Positions 29,397 through 41,900 of a DNA stretch of 64,000 nt are shown one piece after another; the first letter of the stretch is position 1; every line of letters starts with the position of its first letter. Source of the DNA: Brachypterus glaber (Eukaryota; Arthropoda; Insecta; Coleoptera; Kateretidae). The position numbers were made by a program, and so were the translations under genes. A model generated the notes under the pieces. The model did no database searches, was not told the origin of the DNA, and was given only the letters and a program-made list of their open reading frames with translations. Location of the stretch: the NCBI GenBank assembly GCA_958510825.1, contig OY294046.1, positions 11,138,847 through 11,202,846 on the forward strand, in the 5' to 3' direction.

Positions 29397-30347
29397 AAGA
29401 ACCTGGCACACATATAGGGGGGTTCCTGGGCCTCAGTCAAACTGCCTCAAATTTTGATATTTTATAATTTTATTAAATTAGGAAAATTGCAGCCAAATTA
29501 AATGACCAGTTTCGGAGAAAAATGCTTTTAAAAATCTAATTTTATGACAGATTTTTTGACGTATATTAAGGTTTGGACTTTTTGATTATGTTGAAACATG
29601 GTTTGGTACATCGACAAATATTTTATAATTATATATTTTAGATTTTCTTGATATATTTTTCCAAAAATACGTCTGAGGCTTGACAAAACTGTCATCATAT
29701 TTTCATAGGTAAAATATATTACTGAGATTGCCTAGCAACAACTTTTAATAAATATTACTATAAAGGGTTCACTAATAAATTAAGTTGTTGCTAGGCAATC
29801 TCAATAATATGTTTTGCATATGAAAATATCATGAGAGATTTGTAAACCATCAGATATTGTTTTGAAAAAATATATCAAGAAAATCTAAAATATATAATTA
29901 TAAAATATTTGTCGATGTACCAAACCATGTTTCAACATAATCAAGCAAAAATCTAACAGAAAATATGCAGATAATTAGCAAAAACGTGGAAAATGCCAGA
30001 ATGTGGAAGTTTCATAAAGTTTTAAAATTTTTATAGAACCACTGTAAGTAAATGATAATAAAGCCTTTTATGTAATATTTATCTTGCATGTTCTTTAATT
30101 AATAGAGTATAATAAACTTAAAACGGATAATATTAAGTTAATATTTACGTAAGTAAAAAATAACCTTAATATAGTCAAAAAATCTGTCATAAAATTAGAT
30201 TTTTAAAAGCGTTTTTCTCCGAAACTGGTCATTTAATTTGGCTGCAATTTTCCTAATTTAATGTTTACCCCCGAAATTACAAAATATCAAAATTTGAGGC
30301 AGTTTGACTGAGGCCCAGGAACCCCCCTATATGTGTGCCAGGTTCTT
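29397..30347. repeat. 0.95-kb foldback inserted in the satellite array
   Basis: AAGAACCTGGCACACATATA at 29397 is mirrored by TATATGTGTGCCAGGTTCTT ending at 30347. The arms contain TCAGTCAAACTGCCTCAAAT and TTTGGCTGCAATTTTCCTAA-type pairs and fold at about 29755-29785 (GATTGCCTAGCAACAACTT / AAGTTGTTGCTAGGCAATC). The right arm has about 230 bp extra (about 29955-30180), probably a later insertion. Confidence 0.8.
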
Positions 30348-30880
30348 ACTCGCTTTTTATATTCATGGACAATCATTTGAAAATCATATGCAATCATTGG
30401 ACAATCATGTATAATCAGGAACAAGCATTGGATAATATTGTCCATGATTTTCAACCAAGTGTACAAGGATTGCCACAGAAATTATTCGCTCTCCATATTC
30501 ATGGACAATCATTGGACAAACATAGGCAATCATTGGACAATCATGTATAATCAGGAACAATCATAGGATACTATTCTTCATGATTGTCAACCAAGTGTAC
30601 AAGGATTGCCACAGAGATTACTGGACACTTATTGGAAAATCAGAGGCGATCATTGGACAATCAGGAACAATCATTGAACAATATGGTCCATGATTGTCAA
30701 ACAAATTATAAAAGGATTGTCACAAAAATTACTCGCTTTCCAAATTTATGGAAAATCATGATACAATCAATCATGGACAATCATTGGACAATCATGCAGA
30801 ATCATTGGACAATCACTTGACAATCTTGTTCAAGATTTTCAAGCAAGTATAAAAGGATTGTCCCAGAAACTACCCCCTTG
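30348..30880 (+). repeat. Tandem satellite-like units (~140 bp, 4 copies)
   Basis: Each unit has several short ATTGGACAATCAT blocks, then CATGATTGTCAACCAAGTGT and ACAAGGATTGCCACAGA, then TTACTCGC-like sequence. Units start near 30348, 30486, 30612 and 30733. The sub-blocks give a nested period of 10-20 nt. Open frames at 30335-30820 are by-products of the repeat. Confidence 0.8.
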
Positions 30881-30914
30881 CTTTCTATACCCTAGTAGAA
30901 ATTTAACTTCATAA

Positions 30915-31105
30915 GTCGTTTTTCTAACGTGTTTCTAATGTATAAATGTGCCCATTTCTAACGTTAGAAGCCTAACGTTAGAATAACTTTATTCGTTCGT
31001 TAAAACTCTAACGTTAGATAAAAGTTATTCTAAGGTTAGGCCCTAACGTTAGGCATCTAACATTTAAACTACATTAATTTAACGTTAGGTTAAACTTTCT
31101 AAGGT
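30915..31105. repeat. AACGTTA-rich tract
   Basis: Dense self-complementary TAACGTTA motifs (for example TTCTAACGTTAGAAGCC and CCCTAACGTTAGGCATC). The same motif recurs at about 405-500 and 1195-1330. Confidence 0.65.
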
Positions 31106-31155
31106 TATTTTCCACCAGGGCATTATTTTTTTTCAAACTTTTACAAAAATATGCA

Positions 31156-31518
31156 TTACTTTTTATCCGAACTATAGGACATCATTTTTTCCAACGAATC
31201 GCATTCGGCCAATTCCTCGCCATGCTGGAACATACTGGAAGCCATGTTGGTATCTATACTATCGTAAAATTCCGTCTGGACTTTGTTCCAGACAAAAGTG
31301 TTCGCCGTGTGGAATCTGGTCGAGTTATCCGTTACGGAATTCTGGTCCAAAACGGATGGTACATCAGTAACGGATGAGCGATCCGTTACGGACATTCCGT
31401 CAGCTGCGTAGTTTCTGGATTCTTGGTGGTCCAGAGAGTCTGGATAGGCCAGGTCGCTGCTATATGAAGAGAGAATCCATTGAGATTGAGATTTTCTTTT
31501 TGCTGTATTTAAGTTTAT
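31156..31518 (-). CDS. Minus gene terminal exon (linkage inferred)
   Basis: A strong acceptor CTCTCTTTCATTCCAG precedes 31518. The frame, phase 0, runs 120 codons: INLNTAKRKSQSQWILSSYS, SDLAYPDSLDHQESRNYAAD, then an SVTD-repeat segment, FHTANTFVWNKVQTEFYDSI and an end CDSLEKMMSYSSDKK before TAA. The high GC content against AT-rich flanks indicates real coding. It fits as the last exon of the 54535-59526 gene, but could be the end of a different gene whose other exons are unrecognised. Confidence 0.72.
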   Translation of the reverse strand: MNLNTAKRKSQSQWILSSYSSDLAYPDSLDHQESRNYAADGMSVTDRSSVTDVPSVLDQNSVTDNSTRFHTANTFVWNKVQTEFYDSIDTNMASSMFQHGEELAECDSLEKMMSYSSDKK

Positions 31519-34500
31519 CTGGAATGAAAGAGAGGCAAAATGTTTAGCTTTTTTGATTAATTAGAAAACAATCAGGGAAAATAATCACAAAGCAATTGGA
31601 AATTTTGATGGGGTAACCAAATTTATCTATATTTAACCAAAGTAGTATAATTTTAGACTCTGATCAAGAGTCTGAGGTGATGAAAAAAAAAATCTGATGT
31701 TAAAATTAGTAGGGTCTTTAGGGCATATGGCCCGAGACTCTTTAAATATTTTTTAGTATATAACTTAATTTTTGTCCGAAGTTAAAAGAGTCACATCAAA
31801 TATTTAAAAATTCAAAAACTGGGAATTGGAAGGTCTATATTATGAAACTATTTGTTTTTTTTTTGACACTGTAATATTTAACTAAAATAACTATGCACCT
31901 TTAAAAAAGGTTTATTAAGGAATTGTAAAAAATATTTTTGGCCTAGTGGTATAGGTTCTAGGTACCAGTTTTTTTGACCTATATTAGCATAAAGGGTAAT
32001 TTTTTGACATTTTCAGCCCCTACAAAAATCCCTATATTTTGTATAGGGATAGAAAAAATTATGAATGTTTCTTTATTATCCTAAATTACTTTCTCATTCT
32101 AAAAATTTCCATTATTATAGTTTTTGTGTAATTAAAAATTTGAAAATGGAAAAATAAAAACTTAAAAGCCATAGGGGCCCGGCTTATCATTTTTTTAAAA
32201 ATCTCAATTTTTGCAGGCGAGTTGCTCTAAACATACTACAACTTTTTTTACTAGCCATCCTGGATTTTCCCAAAAAAAATTTTTTCAGCCCAGCCTATTC
32301 TACATATTTACATACAGGGCATGCCAAAATTTAAGAGGTGATTCTACATCCAAAAATATCAAAAAAACAGTTATTATAAAGGTTGGTTCGGAAATGAGCC
32401 CTAAGGGAGCTACGGCCTTTTAAAATTGTAATAAAAATAAGGAGCAGACGTTTTCAAAAAAAAATGCAATTAAGAGGAAGTAACATTTTGTGCCACCAAA
32501 AACGTTACTTTTTAAAAGGCTATTACTCCTTTAATATTAAATTTAGGTGTTTTGATGAAGAATACATTTTTGCTCAGTTTTAAATAAAGATTCACCCTGC
32601 AGCATTAAAATTTTATTGATGCTCTCATTTAATATGGCATCTTCGAAGGGCCGTAGCTCCCTTAGGGCTCATTTCCGGACCACCCTTTATAGAAACTTTT
32701 TTTCATATTTTTGGATGTAGAAATTTTGGCATGGCAGTTACTGATCACCCTGTATATGTAGAAATATCTACATAATTTATATAATGTATATACTCTGCGC
32801 TTGCAGAATTAAACTAAAAAAATCCCATTAAGTCTTGGATGTTTTTTCCTGTAAATTAAATAGATGCCTCGATCAGCAAATTCCACGCTCAAGCAGAAAT
32901 CAGCCATTTTGCGCTACAAAAATAACTATTTTCTACGACCTAGTTAGTAGTTAGTGCCTGTTTCCCACCCGTTGCCTATGACGAACTCGGTGCGTAATAT
33001 ACTATTTACCTTTTTTTACTTAAATGCAAAATTGCCAAAATACTCTTTATATGATTTCACCTGTAATTTTCGACTATTTTTTTAGTGTAAGTACTCAAAA
33101 TAACTTTTTACCTGATTTCTATTCCTAAACTTGTAATATCAAAGTAAAATTGCCAAATTTGTTCTTTTGTTAATAACAATATGTTGATTACTTATATTAA
33201 TGATTGCAAATTATAAATTAGCAGCTTTAAACACAATATCATGCAATAAAGGATTTTACAATAAAACATATCGTAAAAATACAGATAATTATCGTTAATT
33301 AACGGAAAAATTAGTGAAGAAAAAGAAGAGGATATGTGCAATATTTCGAAACTGTGCGAACATTTAATTTTATACCAGTTTGTTCAAATAAATATTAAAA
33401 GTATTCTAGTATGTGTTTAATATACACTATAGTATATTCAACTTCAAAATTAAGTAAGTGTAAACAAACGCACGTGACAACAACGGATTTAGTGACAGGG
33501 TAGGACTCAAAAAAAAATATTTCTATATAACGGTCCATTGCAATGCATTGCACGCTTCTTCGCCAGTACTCACGGACTGACCTGTTTAATTTTCTACATC
33601 CCTACTCTCGCAATATTCGAGTGTTTTAACCAATGAAACCACGCGCGATTCTTTTATTTACTTCCAATGCATGTTGAAGTTGAATATACTCTAGGGTATT
33701 TCAAAAAAACAAGTTTTTTTTTAAAACTTTTAAGTCCTATGTAAATGTAGTTTTGAAAATGCGTTGACAGAAAATTACACTAAATCTTCGTTCAAACTAT
33801 TTTTTTTCCCTCATACCTTAAAAAATACCACAAAAAATGTTTGTACCAAATTTCAGCTCAAAAAAAAAACGAAATTAGAGTCGCCTTCATTTAAAAAATT
33901 GTCATAATCAAAAATATATTTGGTATACCATATAGTGCAAAATACAAAAATTGTACCTGCTTCGTTTAAAAATAAAAAATTAAAAATGAATCAATGGAAG
34001 TAACTAATTTTATATTTTAAAATTAATTTTATTTATTTTACATTTGAATATAGGATTTAACTATTAAACTTTAATATTTATTTGCTACAGTAAAATATAG
34101 ATTTTTTAAACTACGTACCTTTATTAACTACCCAATTACTACTATTGGTACTGCTATTATTATTATAATATATCATAATATAATATAATATATTATAATT
34201 ATTATACTTTTGTTATTATTATTATATAGTATATTATACTTTTGGTATTTATTTACCGGGGGCTAGCAAAATTTAAAATTAAAAAAAATATATTATTACA
34301 TAATAAATACAGGGACGTAACTGTAAAAAATCCCCTGACAGGAAATGTTTATATAATATAATGTTTAATATTTCCAGTGGTGCTCCTAAGAATTTTTTTT
34401 GTGGGGGGGTGGGGGTGTGTGAAACAGACAGGGGGTTAACTTAGCCTTATACAAGTTAGGGGGGTGATGGAAGACGAGGGGGGATGTAAAATTTATTGTA

Positions 34501-37500
34501 GAATTTTATTATTACAAAATGATGATGTAACCTAATTTTGGTTTTAAATTATCTTGTGCAGGTAGAAAATGGATTTTAATATTTAGGGGTGGAGGGGTAA
34601 GTTTTATATAAAATTTTATTGTCAGCCGAGTTAAGCATGTACCAAATTTTAGATTTCCATGTAAATTCTATTATTAAAATAAAGCTGTAACAAATTTTAT
34701 GGATATCTGGTAGTTTTTTTTTAACTACTTAAGATTGTTACAGTCGACTTCAGTCAAGATAACTAAGTCGTCTTAGTTACAGTAATAGTCCAGGAGCCCA
34801 CGCCCAGTAGATTTTTTTTATAACCTCACCGTTGAGACGTCATAACCATTAATCGGAATAAATTCAGTTATGACTCATCAACGTTGAAAATAAACACAGA
34901 AACATAGGCTTACGGAATAATTTTGCCGAATTATGAGGGAAATTTTTATAAAGGTCACTAAATCGAAACATCTGCGACTAATTTGTTACACACAACAATA
35001 TTAAATATACATATTAACTATAAATATGTAAATATATCGGTGTTTTTCGAAGAAAATAAAAATGTAAATATTTAAAACCTCGCGTCAACGATAGAATCGA
35101 CGCGACGCCTATGCGAGCACTGGAAATTCGCCGATGACTGGTCATAACTAACCCAACATAGTTATGACGTGATAACATTTAGCACCTCACAGCTGATGTT
35201 TTCAGGATCGTTTAATAAAAATCAAGTGGTAACCTTGTCCGACAAAAATTTTCGGGCAATACCGTTGTCGGACACTCTAAGGATCCAAAAAAAAACGCCC
35301 TGCTACCGACAATTTTATTACGTAAGAAGTTGTTTGACTGGACATAAAGAACACATATACAAAATCTCAACGGTGAGGTAATAAAAAAAATTCTCTTCTG
35401 TCCGATATTCCACTAATATTTTCTTTCATAATTTATTGCGGACGTCAAAAATACTTCTTATATATTTCTAATAATTTGGCTAAAATACAATGTTAGAGAC
35501 CGCATCTCGATCTCTGTTGATGTTCCTAAAATGTGAACGATACAAGGGTGAAGGGGTTAAAGGGCTCTTAAGACATTGTATATTGAGTTTATTCCCACTA
35601 ACACAATTAACCATCTTTCCTTTAATTAACAACTAACAAATTTGAGAAGAATAGAAAAGAAGGCATGTCCAATTAGTTAGTTTTCGAACGGGAGTCTCGG
35701 TAGCTCAGTTGGTAGAGTACCAGGGTGGAAACCTTGGGGACTCTGGTTCGAATCCAGACTGAGACCTGACTTTTTTTCTAATTTTCTCTTCTGTCCGATA
35801 TGCCACTAATATTTTCTTTCATAAAAAAAAATCTACTGGGCGTGGGCTCCCGGACAATAATTTTTGTTGAACGGTCTTCAATAGCAATGATTTCTAAATC
35901 GGTTTTCGCTTTTTGCAAAGCTAAAACATTATCGTAATATTTATAAAACAAGTAGAAAATTAGAAATAAAACTTTATCAGACCGTAAACGATCACAGTGA
36001 TGCAAATAAAAATGTTGGAATTACCAATAGTCAGGGTCGGATTAGCAACATGGAGAAAATCCCGATAGGCTGGTAGTCAGATGGTCCGGTTTGTAAAAAT
36101 GGACCGATTTGTAAAAATGGACCAATTCTCCATGGACTTAGGCCGGACATTACACGTAAATAATATAAGGTAAATTTTAATTTCTTTCTAGAAAAACGAA
36201 AATTTAATAACATACAGGGTAATCAGTAACTACCATGCCAAAATTTAAGAGGTGATTCTACATCCAAAAATATGAAAAAGAGTTACCATAAAGGTTGGTC
36301 CGGAAATGAGCCATAAGGGAGCTAAGGCCCTTCGAAGATGACATATTGAATGGTGAACAAAAAAAAAGCATCAATAAGATTTTAATGCGGCAGGGTGATT
36401 ATTCATTTAAAACTGAGCAATAAAGTATTCTTCATCAAAACACCAAAATTTAATATTAAAGGAGTAATAGCCTTTTAAAAAGTAACGTTTTTGGTGGCAC
36501 AAAATGTTACTTCCTCTTGCATTTATTTTAAACGGTTGCTCCTACAGTGTTACACTATCTGACATTTTTTATGTATTTTTACTCAAGGAATCTATACTTT
36601 TAACAAAAAATCCAAAAAAATTGCACATAAAAAAGTCAGGATAAATTCAAAAAAATAAATTAACATAAACTTATTACCCTTATTAATACTAGTATACATG
36701 CAAAAACTCGTTCCTCTAGCTTAAAGGGTACCAGAGTTATTAATTAAAAACTTTAGTTTTATTACAATTTTAAAGGGCCGTAGCTCCCTTAGGCCTCATT
36801 TGCGGACCAACCTTTATAGGAACGTTTTTTTTTTGATGCAGAATCACCTCTTAAATTTTGGCATGCCAGTTACTGATCACCCTGTATGTTTAATTTAGTA
36901 AGGTGCGTAGCTGGATAAGAACGAATTCTTGCACCCAGAGATATCGAGCTCATTTTTTTCATACAAGTTACTACTGTTTTTAACTTACATCTTACAGTAT
37001 AATCACCATTGCAAAAACCAGCGCGCGCTGGTATAGTCTTAGAACGTTTTAAGAATCTAAGACTATTCTTAAAAAGATTTTAAAATATTCTTAAAAAAAT
37101 GTGCTATGGATTTCCACATACCTCACTCCGCTAGTTTATTTTTAGTTATTAGATAGTATTATATACTTTATTATGCGTTTATTATTGTTTTAAGTAAATG
37201 AAAGTGATTTTAGTGGTTTCAGAAAAAAGAAAAAAAAAACGAGAAAAAATCCATCAGCACAGAAAACCTAATTTTCGGTGATTGTTTAGAAATTGATTAT
37301 AAGTTATAAACAAAAAGACGGAGATAAAATTAATTAACAAATTGACATGGTCTGATTACGTTAACTATAAAAAGCAAATATAATTTTCGATAAATTGTTA
37401 ATTAATTGTTATTATTATTATTTTTTGCTTTTACAGTAAAAAATAGTATATCGATGTATCGATTTTGGAAGTTTGAAAACTGTAGATAGTTTTTAAAATT

Positions 37501-38903
37501 CCAAAATCGCATAAAACGCGCAAATACACAAAAAAATTTTTTGCACAAATACAATTGTACAAGGTTTTCCAAAGATTTGAAAATATTCTAAATGGGAAAG
37601 CAAAACTAAATATTGCATTTATATTTTATTTTTCCAAAAAATTATTTTTTTCTGGACCTCTAGGGACCTCTATTACTCCCTTCTCTAAGCTACGCGCTTG
37701 ATTAGGGGAGAGCATAGTATTGTCAGGGGTAATATCATAAGTGATACTAGGTTAGGTATCGGTGGTTTTTTACATAAATTTTACGAATATTAATCCCAAT
37801 GACGAAAATGCAACGACTGCTTTAGCAGGAGTTGCATTTTACAAAAATTGGGATTAACATGAGTAAAATTTGAAACAAAAGCACCGGTACCTAACCTAGT
37901 ATCACGAATTGATATTTAGGGAGAGAATATAATTTATATTTAATGCACATACCTCTTAATTATAACGTATTAATCCACAAATAAATTATATTTTATAAAT
38001 TAAAAAGCAAACAATAGGCACGATTTTAGATCAGAGAAAAGAGTGGTAAAAAAAACCATCGTAGGGGTAAGGTATTTTTACTTATCAGTACAGCATACTA
38101 CATATATATATATATATAAATTGTATTCTCAGGGGTAATATCATAAGTGATACTAGGTTAGGTATCGTTGCTTTTTTACATAAATTTTACGAATATTAAT
38201 CCCAATGACGAAAATGCAATACTGCTTTAGCAGGAGTTGCATTTTCCAAAAATTGGGATTAACATGAGTAAAATTTAAAAAAAAAGCACCGGTACCTAAC
38301 CTAGTATCACGAATTGATATTTAGGGAGAGAATATAATTTATATTTAATACACATACCTCTTAATGGCGATTTCTCCCGTTAGATTAGACAGGGACAAAA
38401 GTTCTACCCAAAAAGGATAGAAGACATACATACACTCCCACTTCCACCCAACCAAACAAATTCTGTATTTGTTCTTTGTTGAACAAATACAATATTTACT
38501 TGGCCGGGCGAAAAGTGTATTTATATTATTTCTATTAAAGAAATTAGTGGCGCCATCTAAATTTTAGTAGAATTATCTTATTCTACAGATTCACATTAGC
38601 TATGTTCGTTCGAGCCGCTACACTTTCCGGCCAACCAAATAAATACTGTATTTGTTGTATGAAAAACAAATACAGTATTTATTTGGTTGGCTGGAAAGTG
38701 TAGCACAAATGAGATAGAGATAGGGTAGACGTCTTTTGTTTCATAATTCTAGTTGTAGAGAGCTCCATTATAACGTATTAATCCACAAATAAATTATATT
38801 TTATAAATTAAAAAGCAAACAATAAGCACGATTTTAGATTAAAGAAAAGGAGGAAAAAAAAACCATCGTAGGGGTAAGCTATTTTCACTTATCAGTACAG
38901 CAT

Positions 38904-38983
<80 letters not shown>

Positions 38984-41900
38984 ATTCTCAGGGGTAATAT
39001 CATAAGTGATACTAGGTTAGGTATCGTTGATTTTTTACATAAATTTTACGAAAATTAATCCAATGACGAAAATGCAATACTGCTTTAGCAGGAGTTGCAT
39101 TTTACAAAAATTGGGATTAACATGAGTAAAATTTAAAAAAAAGCACCGGTACCTAACCTAGTATCACGAATTGNNNNNNNNNNNNNNNNNNNNNNNNNNN
39201 NNNNNNNNNNNNNNNNNNNNNNNNNNNNNNNNNNNNNNNNNNNNNNNNNNNNNNNNNNNNNNNNNNNNNNNNNNNNNNNNNNNNNNNNNNNNNNNNNNNN
39301 NNNNNNNNNNNNNNNNNNNNNNNNNNNNNNNNNNNNNNNNNNNNNNNNNNNNNNNNNNNNNNNNNNNNNNNNNGCAAAATCCAAATTTGACCTTAAAAAA
39401 ATCCAGCACGTCTTTTTTTTTAATCTTAGTACAGGCAATTATGCCAATTTAAAAATAATTTATAAAACAAAATATAGTGTTTTTTTTTAATGGTTCTACA
39501 TCATAAAAATGTTACTTTATTACATAAGAACCATATTATGTAACATTTTTTTAGTTCATTTTTGACCCCCCCTTCCCGATAAGCTTGTCCCCTTACGCAC
39601 CCTTCTTCTTACCCTCTACACCTACTTAGTTTTGTCACATTATCCATTTTTTTTAATATTTTTTTTCATAATATGCCTATTTATTCTACCTATGAATTTA
39701 AAGTTTCCATGTTTTAAGTTGGGTATTTTTTAACTAATATTGAGTCGCCGAATCTAAATTTGTCCTTGGAATATTTTTATCTCCCATGATTTTAGAAGAA
39801 AAGAGGAATAAAATAATGATTTTTTAACATTTTTATCTCATTTTTCTCAGAAAACTTAGGTAATAGAAATATTCTGAGGCCAGATTCGGTTTCAGCTACC
39901 CAAAATTAGTTAAAAAACATATGACTTCAATCAGGGCAAGAAATCGTGTTGCCTAGTGTAATCTGTGTAAAGGCAGTTATTTCGGTCTACTAAATCAATT
40001 CGGAAAAGGGATACTCGCTTGGCTAATTTGAATGGATTTTAACTATATTGTACTTGTTATCCCACGGTTAATTTTGCCCGCTGAATGCCTACCATAACCT
40101 CTAAATAACTACCATTTTTCCTTTATTTAATTAAAAAAAATCGTGACTGATAGAGGTTCATAAAAAATACCACTGCCGACAAAGGAACGCTTTCTTGTTT
40201 TATACTGGGAATCTATTCTCGGCACCCAATCGCCTTTCTAAGGTTAACAAAAAAAAACTGTGCTGGGGTTGAGACCAACTTATTCTTATGTATTTTGGGA
40301 TGCCCAACACGAATCGGTCATATAAAAAGGCATTTCATGGGCTCGTTTTTTTTTTGCTACAATGAAATAATGAGTTTTTTACCATTTTAGAGAGTTTTTT
40401 TAGCGTATCAAAAGAAATGAACCCATGCAGTGCCTTTTTATAACAGATTCGTGTTCAGCATCCCAAAATACATACGAATAAGTGCAGAACCGGCATTTGA
40501 TGAAGCTGAAGTTTGCAACGTTTTTTTGCAACGAAAATTCAAATAGTATATTAAAGTACTAGTTTCGTAACATTCGTTTTTAGCGCACGCGTACAGGTTT
40601 AGAAAACAAGCCGCTTGCGGCGAGTTTTCTAAACTTGTACGCGTGCGCTAAAAACGTGTTATGGAATAAGTGCTTTATAATACTAATTGAATTGAATAAA
40701 TTAAAAAAAATTAAATAACTACCATTTTTCCTTTATTTAATTAAAAAAAATCATCGAAAATTCAAATACTATATTAAAGTACTAGTTTCGTAACATTTAG
40801 CGCACGCGTACAAGTTTAGAAAACTCGCCGCAAGCGGCTTGTTTTCTAAACCTGTACGCGTGAGCTAAAAACGTGTTATGGAATAAGTGCTTTATAATAC
40901 TAATTGAATTGAATTTTTGATGCAAAAAAACGTTGCAAACTTTAGCTTCATGGCCTTTGCATGAGATTCAGGGGTAATCTTTTTTCCGAGGTGAGGACCT
41001 TTTTTTTTTAGTCGTCAAAATTATCTTTTTTTTGGTGGTCACAAATCTTTTATCTTTTTAAATGTTTTTTTTTTGTAGGGGCGACAGGTCAAAAGCTTGC
41101 TTCAGGGTGCCGAAATGCAAAGGCCGGCCCTGAATAGGTGGGTCCTAACCCCAGCACAGACAACTTTATTTTTGGTAGGCCTGTGTTATTATTACAATTT
41201 TAACAATTTTATAAATTGAAATGAGCCCTCAAAAACTGTATTACTGCAGTAAGCAATTACTTATCTTAAACGACAAAAGTTTTGATGCAATGGAGTTCCG
41301 TGTACTGGTGTTAGTTTTGTTTAAAGAGAACAATGGTTAGTTTGTTTTAGTTTTAACTGAACCTAATTACGATTACGAAACAAACACTTTTTTATACTCC
41401 TCGCAGGCTTCGGCAGAATATTTTATAGTTAAAATTATTATGCCTTTTTTTATAATTATAAAATTAATCCTTTTTTTAACTTTTTTGTGTTATAACTCCT
41501 AAATAACCCCAAAACAAAAAAGTTAGCGTGGACAAACTTTTACAAAAAATTAAAAAAATAGACACAATAAATTGTAGAGTTGAAATAAATAATGTGCTAA
41601 CCCCCCAGGAGGGTTTTAAACTATATTTTTTTTAATTTTCTGAACTTCCTGATTAGAAAAAATTTAAATCAAGCGAAACGTATATGACTGTAATCTTATA
41701 ATTATACAATATGTATTATGATAGTTTTGTTTGTACAGGGTTCCTACATATCCTTGAATTTGTTGTAAAATTAAGAATAATAAAACTGTTCAAAAATTAA
41801 AATTGACCATCAAGTTTTCAAAAAAATTGCCTGTGGCACTGGCTTTCTTACGTTTTTCTCTATTTAGGATTGTAGAACTTAGGCGTGAAAGAAAAGTTTC

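Larger units (their letters stand above)
22165..31155. other. Intergenic region between Pkd2 and the minus-strand gene
   Basis: No exon or RNA gene is recognisable on either strand. It contains the 20-bp minisatellite, palindromic MITEs (23152-23765, 25066-25185, 25576-25693, 28466-29155, 29397-30347), an (AAT)n tract, a satellite-like array and AACGTTA tracts, listed separately. A GC-rich patch at 27150-27290 (repeated GGCCCGG/CCCGGG) is low-complexity; nothing else stands out. Confidence 0.6.
34793..35853. repeat. Nested foldback, GGAGCCCACGCCCAGTAGAT ends
   Basis: GGAGCCCACGCCCAGTAGAT (about 34795) is mirrored by ATCTACTGGGCGTGGGCTCC (about 35831-35850). Inside lies a second inverted pair, ACCTCACCGTTGAGA (about 34824) and TCTCAACGGTGAGGT (about 35365), enclosing sequence that recurs at 62100-62520. 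The right part carries the tRNA-like segment and a 41-bp duplication. Confidence 0.7.
37722..39173 (+). repeat. Tandem ~410-bp repeat, three copies, last cut by the gap
   Basis: Copies start at 37722, 38129 and 38988 with TCAGGGGTAATATCATAAGT. Each has a palindromic part (GTGATACTAGGTTAGGTATC / CACCGGTACCTAACCTAGTA), a hairpin around CTGCTTTAGCAG, then AT-rich sequence ending in (AT)n. Copy 2 carries a 401-bp insertion; copy 3 breaks off at the N gap, so the array is probably collapsed in the assembly. Confidence 0.88.

Noticed and set aside
29225..30880. CRISPR-like array
   Set aside because: Repeats are degenerate and contiguous, with no unique spacers, and the DNA is clearly eukaryotic.
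35694..35765. Functional tRNA-Ser(GGA)
   Set aside because: The anticodon stem is mismatched and the long variable arm of tRNA-Ser is missing.
39133..39452. Frames across the N block
   Set aside because: Artefacts of translating unknown bases.
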